Positions 35,379 to 43,626 of a stretch of DNA of 64,000 bases are shown here, piece by piece. The DNA is from Fulvivirga lutea (GTDB lineage Bacteria; Bacteroidota; Bacteroidia; Cytophagales; Cyclobacteriaceae). Within the stretch, counting starts at the first letter, position 1. Every line of letters starts with the position of its first letter. The stretch spans positions 2,089,488 to 2,153,487 of the forward strand of contig NZ_CP070608.1 in assembly GCF_017068455.1 (NCBI RefSeq). Reading direction: 5' to 3'. Below the pieces are notes generated by a model. That model did not search any database. It was not told the origin of the DNA and was given only the letters and a program-made list of their open reading frames with translations. The translations under genes and the position numbers were made by a program.

Positions 35379-35434
35379 GTTAAGTACTTCTCTTTCAAAA
35401 ACTTACATTGTGATATATCCATTCCCATAATTTG

Positions 35435-35442
35435 TAACTTTG
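35435..35442 (+). promoter_or_regulatory. -7 promoter element TAACTTTG of the TPR-HisKA gene
   Basis: The box matches TAnnTTTG and ends 5 bp before the ATG, so the transcript would be leaderless or nearly so. TTG at 35408-35410 is too far for an ideal -33 box. Confidence 0.5.
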
Positions 35443-35447
35443 CAGTT

Positions 35448-36953
35448 ATGAGGAAATTGGTATTATGTTCAATCATACTTGTTGGACTACTTTCTAATTC
35501 AAGAGCTCAGAATTATGAGTTAGATAGTTTGAAACAGCAACTGTCACTTACGAATACAGATAGCATTGAAGTTCAATTATTGAATGAAATCGCCTTCAAA
35601 AACATTAATGTTAATCCAATAGTTGCTAAGGACGATGTAATTGTTGCCTATGATAAAGCAACTAAGATTCAATATAGTCAGGGTATAGCCAGGTCTTTGG
35701 CAGTAATGGGAGGTGTGTATTGGGGGTTTGGTAACTATGAGCAAGCACTGGCTCATTACCTTGATGCGCTTAAAGAATACCAAAAGTTAGATGACCTTAA
35801 AGGAAGGTCAGATTGCCTCAATAACATAGGTGAAGTATATAAAAAGTTAGGCCAATACAACAACTCACTTGACTACTTAAAGCATGCACTTACATTAAAA
35901 GAAAAATTGCATGGTGATAATGTACCTGCACTTTCATATAATAATTTAGGTGAGGTTTATACACTAATGGGTGATTTTGAGAAGGCAAAAGAGGCGTACG
36001 AAATAGCAATAGACGCTGCCAAAGAACAGAAGGATACACGTGTGCTAGCTTATGCTACTGATGGTTTTGGAGCACTCTATTTAGCTCAAAAGAATTATGA
36101 ACAGGCTGTTCCGTATTTTAACAAAGCCATTGAGCTTAGAACTGAAATAAACGATTACAGAGGTTTGGCATATACTTATACTAATCTTGGTAAGTGCTTT
36201 TATAATCAATCTCAGTTAGATTCCGCATTACACTTTTATGAAAAAGGATTAACATCTTCCAAAAAGGCAAGTGCTGCTGATGTAAAGGCTAATTTATTTT
36301 ATCTAATCTCTAAAGTTGATTCAGTGAAAGGTGATTATGAAGGGGCTTATTTTAATTACTATCGACATGATCAAGTGAAAGACAGTATCTATACGATTGA
36401 AAAATCAGCACAGATTGCAAGAATGCAAGCGGAGTATGAGAATGAAATACTCCGAAAAGATAATGAAACCAAAGAAGCACAAGTTAGTGAGCGTAATACA
36501 CTCATAATTGCAGTTATCATGTTGTTAATACTCACTTTGGCGCTGGCTAACGCATTTTACAATCAACGAACTGTACAGAAGAAAGCTAACAAATCTTTAA
36601 GTCAGAAAAACGAGCAAATAGAAAAACAAAATCAGGAAATTCAGACTCAGGCTATTAAGTTGCGAGACTTAAACGATAACCTCGAAAACCTTAATCAAAA
36701 CCTGGAAGAGAAAATTAGAAGTAGAACCAAGGAACTAGAAAAAACCAATAAGGAGTTGGCAGAATATGCATTTATTCATGCTCATGAACTAAGGGCGCCA
36801 GTCGCCAATATTTTAGGACTGGTTCAGTTGCTCAGGCATGCGGAAATGGATGCTAAAGACCATGATATGGTGGAGCACTTATACGCAGCTACGGAACAGC
36901 TCGATAAAGTGATTCAGGGAATAGTAAATAAAGAACAGCAGAAAGACATTTAA
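35448..36953 (+). CDS. TPR protein with coiled coil and lone HisKA domain (no ATPase domain)
   Basis: The 501-residue protein has a signal peptide (1-20), five to six TPRs in the periplasm (about 60-300), a membrane helix (about 352-371), a long coiled coil (380-430) and then a HisKA-like helix with IHAHELRAPVANILGL (H446). It stops 55 residues later, so the HATPase_c catalytic domain is completely absent. The 3' end meets the convergent gene at 36950 with a 4-bp overlap, so there is no room for a lost exon-like remnant downstream. It may act as a phospho-acceptor dimer domain for another kinase, or as a TPR sensor adaptor. The domain plan is otherwise that of the full kinase at 26696. Confidence 0.78.
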   Translation: MRKLVLCSIILVGLLSNSRAQNYELDSLKQQLSLTNTDSIEVQLLNEIAFKNINVNPIVAKDDVIVAYDKATKIQYSQGIARSLAVMGGVYWGFGNYEQALAHYLDALKEYQKLDDLKGRSDCLNNIGEVYKKLGQYNNSLDYLKHALTLKEKLHGDNVPALSYNNLGEVYTLMGDFEKAKEAYEIAIDAAKEQKDTRVLAYATDGFGALYLAQKNYEQAVPYFNKAIELRTEINDYRGLAYTYTNLGKCFYNQSQLDSALHFYEKGLTSSKKASAADVKANLFYLISKVDSVKGDYEGAYFNYYRHDQVKDSIYTIEKSAQIARMQAEYENEILRKDNETKEAQVSERNTLIIAVIMLLILTLALANAFYNQRTVQKKANKSLSQKNEQIEKQNQEIQTQAIKLRDLNDNLENLNQNLEEKIRSRTKELEKTNKELAEYAFIHAHELRAPVANILGLVQLLRHAEMDAKDHDMVEHLYAATEQLDKVIQGIVNKEQQKDI

Positions 36954-37537
36954 ACAATCAGTACGCGCTGATAAGGCAATTCTTTTTCCAATCCGGGAGG
37001 AGGGCCAAAGTGCCGTTTCGAGAAGTTATCTAGTTCATCCAGTGTTTCTGCAGAAAGCAATGCAGCTACAGCTTCTAAAGTTTCTCCGCTTACCAGGTAA
37101 GGCATCTGCCCTAATACCATTTTATCTCCTTTACACTGAGCAAATATCTGATACTCATTCAGTTCACTACGATTTTTGCCGGTCACCAAGCATTCATTCA
37201 TCCAATCATCCGGGTTTTCAGATTCAGAGCTCATTAATTCCATTCTTTTCAAAACATTCACATTTTGAGCGAAATAGCTTTCTAAACTCTGCATAGATTC
37301 CTTCGACATAGATTTTCTCATTCGTTCTGCACATTGCAGGCAAATAGCATATTCAAAAATCACATCGTGAGCAGAGAAACCTTGATATTTTTTCACTGCT
37401 TTTTCAATGAAGTAATCCGTTTCATCACCCAGCAAGTATTTATCACATTCTATGCAATGCTCAAACTTGCCCTTTGAATCAAATGAATGAAATTCCTGTG
37501 GTATCTCGGTATAGCCTTTATGAGGGAAATGCATCAA
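36950..37537 (-). CDS. Conserved hypothetical protein with two CxxC pairs
   Basis: The 195-residue soluble protein has CIEC (28-31) and CLQC (66-69), four cysteines suited to binding one zinc ion, followed by a helical region and a C-terminal alpha/beta part ending in YQRVLIV. I do not recognise the family. Its start overlaps the stop of the heme protein gene by 4 bp (both minus strand), so the two are co-translated and may share a pathway. Confidence 0.6.
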   Translation of the reverse strand: MMHFPHKGYTEIPQEFHSFDSKGKFEHCIECDKYLLGDETDYFIEKAVKKYQGFSAHDVIFEYAICLQCAERMRKSMSKESMQSLESYFAQNVNVLKRMELMSSESENPDDWMNECLVTGKNRSELNEYQIFAQCKGDKMVLGQMPYLVSGETLEAVAALLSAETLDELDNFSKRHFGPPPGLEKELPYQRVLIV

Positions 37538-37986
37538 TATTTCTCCATTACTTTTTTAGCCCAATTCATGAGAGCTTCTTTTTCCTCTACCGTTAATCTG
37601 GCTTCTCCGTGTGCTATTGTATAACTGGTTAAAGGCATTTCACCTTCTTCCACTTCTTCAATCAGCTCATCCATTTTATGCTCTTTTCTCTCCGCACTAT
37701 ATTCTCCCCATTTGGCAAAATTCATATGTTCCCTTCCTTCTTCAATGTGATGGCCAATCCACCAGGATAGTGGAGCTACATTGGTGTACCATGGATATTT
37801 TGTTTCATACGAATGGCAATCATAGCACGCTCGTTGCATAATGTCTTTCACTTCTGTAGGTGCATTCTCATAAACGAGTATGTCCATTTGAGGGTCACTT
37901 GCTTCAACGGATTTATCGATTCCAAAAAATTGAATAACAATTAAAATGATGGCAACAGCCGCTAAGATTTTTTTTGATGTTTTCAT
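37534..37986 (-). CDS. Periplasmic c-type heme-binding protein (haem_bd family)
   Basis: The 150-residue protein has an N-terminal signal/anchor (about 7-23) and a single CxxCH heme site (C54, C57, H58; CYDCHSYETKYPWY), with downstream PLSWWIGHHIEEGREHMNFAKW. This is the pattern of the haem_bd domain common in Bacteroidota. It should be an exported single-heme cytochrome-like protein involved in electron transfer or heme sensing. It is first in a two-gene unit with the CxxC protein. Confidence 0.85.
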   Translation of the reverse strand: MKTSKKILAAVAIILIVIQFFGIDKSVEASDPQMDILVYENAPTEVKDIMQRACYDCHSYETKYPWYTNVAPLSWWIGHHIEEGREHMNFAKWGEYSAERKEHKMDELIEEVEEGEMPLTSYTIAHGEARLTVEEKEALMNWAKKVMEKY

Positions 37987-38102
37987 AGGTCTTAATTACG
38001 CAGTAAATATATAAGAAAAATTGGTTCTTGTTTTCGCACTTTTTTTGGTAAGCCAAACTTATCGACTTAACTTTTAACTTCCTTTTTTCAATACCAATAA
38101 AA

Positions 38103-41100
38103 ATGAGTCAAAAATTAAAAGAAATAAAGAAACTTCTCGTAGCTAATCGAAGTGAAATTGCAATCAGAATTTTCAGAGCGGCTTCAGAATTAAAAATTAG
38201 AACCGTTGCCATCTATACCTTTGAAGATCGCTACTCACTGCATCGCTATAAAGCCGATGAAGCTTACCAAATTGGCGAAGATAATGATCCGTTAAAGCCC
38301 TATTTAGATATAGAAGAGATTATTACTGTGGCGAAACGCAATGGTGTCGATGCCATACATCCAGGATACGGATTTCTTTCAGAGAATGTAAAGTTTGCGC
38401 GCAGGTGCAAGGAAGAAGGAATTATTTTCGTTGGCCCCGAGCCTAAAGTGATGGAGCGATTGGGCGATAAGGTGGCTGCAAAATTAGTGGCAATAGAAGC
38501 CAATGTTCCAATTATACAAGACAGCCAGGTTGCTTTAGATAATGCTGATATTACTTTAAAAGAAGCTAAAAAAATAGGTTATCCTGTCATGTTAAAGGCT
38601 GCTGCAGGTGGTGGTGGAAGAGGTATGCGCGTTCTAAGAAGTGACGAAGAACTGAAAAAAGGATATGAGGAGGCAAGAAATGAAGCGAAAAATGCCTTTG
38701 GCGATGATACCGTTTTCCTTGAAAAATTCATTGATCAGCCAAAGCACATTGAGGTGCAAATAATGGGTGATAACTATGGTAATCTGGTTCACTTATTTGA
38801 AAGAGATTGCTCGGTACAACGAAGGTTTCAAAAAGTAGTAGAAGTAGCTCCGTGTATTTCAATAAAGAAAGAGACAAAAGAAAAGCTCTACCAATATGCG
38901 CTGGCTATTACCAAGGCTGTAAATTATAACAATGTTGGTACGGTCGAATTTCTTGTCGATCGTGACGAGAATATCTACTTCATTGAAGTAAACCCAAGAA
39001 TACAGGTAGAACATACGATAACTGAAGAGGTTACGGGAATCGATATTGTACGATCTCAAATTCTCATTGCCAAAGGGTATGAGCTAGCCGATCCACGAAT
39101 ATTTATTAAGAGTCAGGAAGATGTTACTTGCAACGGTTATGCAATACAGTGTAGAGTTACTACGGAAAATCCTTCCGACAACTTCAAGCCAGACTATGGA
39201 ACCATCATAGCCTACAGGAGCGCTAGTGGTTTTGGAATTCGTTTGGATGCTGGTAACTGCTATTCAGGGGTTACCATATCTCCGTTTTTCGACTCCTTGC
39301 TGGTGAAAGTTTCTTCATGGGGTCGAACACTCAAGGGGGCATCTGAACGATTATCAAGAGCATTAAGCGAGTTTAGAATACGAGGTGTAGAAACCAATAT
39401 CGCGTTTCTTGAAAACGTAATAACTAACCCTACTTTTTACAAGGGAGAAGCAACGGTTAATTTTATAGCAGATCATCCCGAATTGTTCAAAATGCCGCGC
39501 AGGCATAATCGTGGCACAAAGCTTTTAAACTATTTGGCACATGTTGCAGTAAATGGCAATCCAGATGTAAAGCGAATTGATAAAAGTAAAGTACTTACAA
39601 ATGCCAAAGTGCCCGAGTTTAATAGACTATCGCATCATCCAAAAGGCTCAAAAGATAAACTTAACGAGCTTGGAAGAGAGGGCTTTGTAAAATGGCTCAA
39701 AGAAGAAAAAGCGATACAATTTACTGATACAACTTTCCGAGATGCACATCAATCTCTTCTGGCAACACGAGTTAGAACTCTGGATATGCTGAAGGTAGCC
39801 GAAGGCTTTTCAAAATCGCACCCTAACATCTTTAGCATGGAAGTTTGGGGCGGAGCAACTTTTGATGTATGCATGCGCTTTTTAAATGAAAATCCATGGG
39901 AACGTCTTGAGCTACTTAGAAATGCGATGCCTAATGTGCTTCTGCAAATGCTCTTAAGAGGATCAAATGGAGTTGGTTACAAAGCCTATCCAGATAATCT
40001 CATTGAAAAATTTATTGAGAAGTCTTGGGAAACAGGAATTGATGTTTTCAGAATATTCGACTCGCTTAACTGGGTGGAGGCTATGAAAGTGAGCATTAAG
40101 ACTGTGCGGGAAAGAACTGAAGCATTAGCTGAGGCGTGCATTTGCTACACCGGAGATTTATATAAACCAGATGCTAAATATGATCTTCAATATTATTTGG
40201 ATTTAGCACGCCAATTGGAGGATGAAGGCGCCCACATTATTGCCATTAAAGATATGGCTGGGCTGTTAAAACCTGCAAGTGCTACTCTTTTAATTACAGA
40301 ATTGAAAAAGGCTATTGATTTGCCTATTCATTTACACACCCATGATACGGCTGGCATTCAGTGTTTAACGTATCAAAAGGCCATAGAAGCTGGTGTAGAT
40401 GTAGTAGATGTTTCTCTGAGCTCAATGTCCGGGCTCACATCCCAGCCGAACTTTAATTCGCTTCTGGCATCATTGCAAGGTCATGAGCGCGAAAATATTT
40501 TTGATATCAAATCACTTAACAAATATTCTAACTATTGGGAAACGGTTAGAGAGTGGTACTATCCGTTTGAGTCTGGGCTGAAAGCCAGCACGGCAGAAGT
40601 ATATGAACATGAAATTCCGGGGGGTCAATACTCTAACTTGAGACCACAAGCAAGAGCATTAGGGCTGGAAGATAAATTTGATAAGATCAAGGAAAATTAT
40701 GCGGCAGTAAATAAGTTGTTTGGCGATTTGGTGAAAGTGACACCTTCCTCTAAAGTAGTGGGAGATATGGCGCTTTACTTAACTTCCAATGATCTGACCA
40801 CCCAGGATGTTTTGGAGCGAGGTAACACTTTGTCGTTTCCAGAATCTGTAGTGAGTTTATTTAAGGGTGAGCTAGGTCAGCCCTATAAAGGATTTCCCAA
40901 AGAGTTGCAGAAGATAATACTGAAGGGCGAAAAACCGTTTACTGATAGGCCAAACGCTCATCTAGAGCCGGTAGACTTTAAGAAGGAATTTACTGAGTTC
41001 CAAAAGAAGTTTGATGAATACTGTGATGAGTTGGACTTCTTATCCTACAAATTGTATCCAAAGGTTTTTGAAGAATTTTATGCCAGATGGCAGGAGTATG

Positions 41101-41549
41101 GTGAGCTTTGGCGCTTACCGACCAGGGCATTCTTCTATGGGCTTAAAAATAATGAAGAGATATTTGTTGAGATTGGAAAGGGCAAGGCAATCATTATCAA
41201 AAAACTATATGCTTCCAAGCCTGATGAAGATGGAATGTGCAATGTTTATTTTGAAATGAATGGACAAGCGCGTGTAATTCAGGTAAAAGACACCAACTTT
41301 AAATCGACTAAAGTCACGAATGTTAAAGTCACGACTGATAAGCATGTTGGTGCACCATTGCAAGGTAGGTTAGCCGAAGTAAAAGTGAAAGCTGGTGATA
41401 AGGTAAAGGAAAATCAACCTTTGTTTGTGATTGAGGCTATGAAAATGGAAACGAGTATTAGTGCTCCTGCTAATGGCAAAGTGGCAAGAGTTTACCTGCA
41501 AGCTGGTGATATGGTTGAGCAAGATGATTTAGTGATTGAAATGGAATAG
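38103..41549 (+). CDS. pyc: Pyruvate carboxylase
   Basis: The 1148-residue single-chain enzyme carboxylates pyruvate to oxaloacetate (anaplerosis, gluconeogenesis). Domains in order: biotin carboxylase (about 8-460; glycine-rich AAAGGGGRGMR, ENVKFARRC, QVEHTITEEVTG), carboxyltransferase DRE-TIM barrel (about 535-810; DTTFRDAHQSLLATR, the carboxylated Lys region IKDMAGLLKP), PYC/OADA C-terminal domain, and biotinyl domain (about 1080-1148) with EAMKMETS, biotin-Lys K1114. All diagnostic motifs are intact and length matches alpha4-type pyruvate carboxylases. It is monocistronic and divergent from the heme-protein pair. Confidence 0.97.
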   Translation: MSQKLKEIKKLLVANRSEIAIRIFRAASELKIRTVAIYTFEDRYSLHRYKADEAYQIGEDNDPLKPYLDIEEIITVAKRNGVDAIHPGYGFLSENVKFARRCKEEGIIFVGPEPKVMERLGDKVAAKLVAIEANVPIIQDSQVALDNADITLKEAKKIGYPVMLKAAAGGGGRGMRVLRSDEELKKGYEEARNEAKNAFGDDTVFLEKFIDQPKHIEVQIMGDNYGNLVHLFERDCSVQRRFQKVVEVAPCISIKKETKEKLYQYALAITKAVNYNNVGTVEFLVDRDENIYFIEVNPRIQVEHTITEEVTGIDIVRSQILIAKGYELADPRIFIKSQEDVTCNGYAIQCRVTTENPSDNFKPDYGTIIAYRSASGFGIRLDAGNCYSGVTISPFFDSLLVKVSSWGRTLKGASERLSRALSEFRIRGVETNIAFLENVITNPTFYKGEATVNFIADHPELFKMPRRHNRGTKLLNYLAHVAVNGNPDVKRIDKSKVLTNAKVPEFNRLSHHPKGSKDKLNELGREGFVKWLKEEKAIQFTDTTFRDAHQSLLATRVRTLDMLKVAEGFSKSHPNIFSMEVWGGATFDVCMRFLNENPWERLELLRNAMPNVLLQMLLRGSNGVGYKAYPDNLIEKFIEKSWETGIDVFRIFDSLNWVEAMKVSIKTVRERTEALAEACICYTGDLYKPDAKYDLQYYLDLARQLEDEGAHIIAIKDMAGLLKPASATLLITELKKAIDLPIHLHTHDTAGIQCLTYQKAIEAGVDVVDVSLSSMSGLTSQPNFNSLLASLQGHERENIFDIKSLNKYSNYWETVREWYYPFESGLKASTAEVYEHEIPGGQYSNLRPQARALGLEDKFDKIKENYAAVNKLFGDLVKVTPSSKVVGDMALYLTSNDLTTQDVLERGNTLSFPESVVSLFKGELGQPYKGFPKELQKIILKGEKPFTDRPNAHLEPVDFKKEFTEFQKKFDEYCDELDFLSYKLYPKVFEEFYARWQEYGELWRLPTRAFFYGLKNNEEIFVEIGKGKAIIIKKLYASKPDEDGMCNVYFEMNGQARVIQVKDTNFKSTKVTNVKVTTDKHVGAPLQGRLAEVKVKAGDKVKENQPLFVIEAMKMETSISAPANGKVARVYLQAGDMVEQDDLVIEME

Positions 41550-41570
41550 AAAGTTCTAATTACTTTTCTT

Positions 41571-42737
41571 TCAACCGACAGAGTTCCATTTCCTTATTAG
41601 CGTATTATGAATACCTAATGCACTTAAGATAGCTAGGGCAGGATACAGAGGCACGAAAAAACGTGCATCCCAATCTACCCATGTACCTGAAACTATTAAC
41701 GAGTGAATCAAGGCGTAAACGAATAGGGCTGATAAGAATGTGCTGTTTATCAGTTTACGCCTAATGGCAATTGCTGTAAAGTAGTAACTCGGCCAAATCA
41801 TAACTATTGACGCCACAATGTGTCCCCATGACCAGTAGGGTCTTACATGCGAGATAAATACAAGAAATTTGGCCGCTACCAACTTCACCCAAAAAAAGAA
41901 ATTGTTGAAAATGAACGAGGTCATATTATATAGCAATGGACCTTCCTCATCAGGAATGTATAAATCGGCAGGTGGTTCAATGATTAACATCTGACTAAAA
42001 GGGTTTGAAGGAATTTGATGCATGGCGAATATGATATCACCTTTACTGTAAATCAACATTACCCTGTGCATCGTTAACATCTCATTAGCCAAGAATAGTA
42101 CAAGACAGAAAGCCAACACCGAGCCGACAAGTTTAAATGCTCTATAACTAGGATTTGAGTAAAAGGTGATTGCTATCGGAGTTATTAACGCCAGTATTAA
42201 TGCCGGAGAGGTTGGCTTGGCAAAAAAGCATAGAACAAGAATAACTAGTAGAGTTATGAGGTTCTTTGTGCTCTTATTTTCAATATATTTTATAATAAAA
42301 TATAAGCTTATGCATAGTAGCGAACTGTAGATTGATTCTGTGAGAATGTACGAGTGCCAAAATAGATTATCAGGATAAAAGATGAAAAGCAGGCATGCAA
42401 TCATTGCCACCACATTATGTCCAGTCAATTTTTTTGTAGCCTGGTGTAATGCAAAAATTGCTACAAGCCCCAACAGATACTGGCTAACTACAATGGGAAC
42501 AAGACTTTCTGTAAAAAATTGATGTACATAAACGAATACTACATAAGTAAAATACCAAATATTGAGCGGGTCTATGTAAAAGCCAGAATTTAGGTTTTGT
42601 GCATACCCAATGTATCTGGGAGAGTCATTAACTACCTTAACACCATATTTACTATGTAGATAGGCACCCACAGCAATGTAAACAACTGCTAGAAATGCCA
42701 GTGTATTTAACTGGCTGAGCTTAAACTTTAACGCCAT
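41571..42737 (-). CDS. Polytopic membrane protein, glycosyltransferase-39-like
   Basis: The 388-residue protein has about nine to ten hydrophobic helices and an early periplasmic loop VVNDSPRYIGYAQNL, where an acidic residue fits the Asp/Glu of GT-C fold enzymes that use polyprenyl-phosphate sugars. Other features are FIFYPDNLFWHSYILTESIYSSLLC and a C-terminal segment WDARFFVPLYPALAILSALG. This fits PMT_2/GT39-type transferases, but no motif is decisive. It lies 45 bp downstream of plsC on the same strand, so it may share its transcript, suggesting an envelope role. Confidence 0.6.
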   Translation of the reverse strand: MALKFKLSQLNTLAFLAVVYIAVGAYLHSKYGVKVVNDSPRYIGYAQNLNSGFYIDPLNIWYFTYVVFVYVHQFFTESLVPIVVSQYLLGLVAIFALHQATKKLTGHNVVAMIACLLFIFYPDNLFWHSYILTESIYSSLLCISLYFIIKYIENKSTKNLITLLVILVLCFFAKPTSPALILALITPIAITFYSNPSYRAFKLVGSVLAFCLVLFLANEMLTMHRVMLIYSKGDIIFAMHQIPSNPFSQMLIIEPPADLYIPDEEGPLLYNMTSFIFNNFFFWVKLVAAKFLVFISHVRPYWSWGHIVASIVMIWPSYYFTAIAIRRKLINSTFLSALFVYALIHSLIVSGTWVDWDARFFVPLYPALAILSALGIHNTLIRKWNSVG

Positions 42738-42782
42738 TAAATTGATAAATAAGTTGTGGCTGGTATAGAATAAAAGTTTTGA

Positions 42783-43529
42783 CTAATGATCATTTGAATA
42801 TTGCACCAACAGTGATTCCATTGCTTTAAATGTGTGATCTTTTAAATCATTTACCTCATTCATGGTGTATCCATCTACTGGAATGGCTTCTCCAAAAACC
42901 ACCTTTATTTTGCCAGGTTTAACCTTCATTGTTCCAGGAGGCATCAACTTGCCTGCACCAATTACAACCATTGGCATAATGGGAGTACCTGTTTCAATAG
43001 CTGTTCTAAAAGCACCACTATAAAATGGTTGCAAAAGTTGGTCTGTTCTATTTTGAGTACCCTCAGGGAAGATTAATATAGAAACTCCTTTTTTAATAAT
43101 GTCTTTTAGTTTTTGTAGACTGGCCTTTCTGCTTTCCTGGCTAGATCTGTCTACCACCACGGTTACTACTCTCACGATCAAACCAAAAACAGGTATTTTT
43201 AAAAGCTCTTTTTTTGCCAAAGGCCTAAACTGATTGGGTATGGCAAGTGCTATGCCGGGCGCATCGAGAAATGATGTATGATTGCACGTGTAAATGTAGG
43301 ATGCTTTAGGGTTCACATTCTTTTTACCTATGATTTTATAGGGTATGAAGTTTAGAATGCTAAAAATCCTCGACCATATTTTCAAACCGTAAAAGGTACC
43401 CATTCCAACACGCACATGAATAAGTATAGGAAGTACTATCAGTGGTAAAAGAATTAGCATGAAGGTGGTGAAGACTATCAGCACCCAAATCATGTATAAT
43501 TTTAAAAATATGGTTTTTATGATGTTCAT
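42783..43529 (-). CDS. plsC: 1-acyl-sn-glycerol-3-phosphate acyltransferase
   Basis: This 248-residue inner-membrane enzyme transfers an acyl chain to lysophosphatidic acid, making phosphatidic acid. The catalytic NHTSFLD (H84-D89, HX4D), the substrate motif FPEGTQNR and the later GTPIMPMVV match the PlsC/LPLAT family. Two N-terminal hydrophobic helices (about 7-38) anchor it. It is the first gene of a probable two-gene unit with the GT39-like protein. Specificity could include other lysolipids. Confidence 0.9.
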   Translation of the reverse strand: MNIIKTIFLKLYMIWVLIVFTTFMLILLPLIVLPILIHVRVGMGTFYGLKIWSRIFSILNFIPYKIIGKKNVNPKASYIYTCNHTSFLDAPGIALAIPNQFRPLAKKELLKIPVFGLIVRVVTVVVDRSSQESRKASLQKLKDIIKKGVSILIFPEGTQNRTDQLLQPFYSGAFRTAIETGTPIMPMVVIGAGKLMPPGTMKVKPGKIKVVFGEAIPVDGYTMNEVNDLKDHTFKAMESLLVQYSNDH

Positions 43530-43626
43530 GAATCGGCCAAATTACGAAATGATGGTTAATAATGATTTCTAGGCTGGTATTTTTTGGTGAGAATACTTCT
43601 GAATAACTTCGTACAAATTCATTTCT

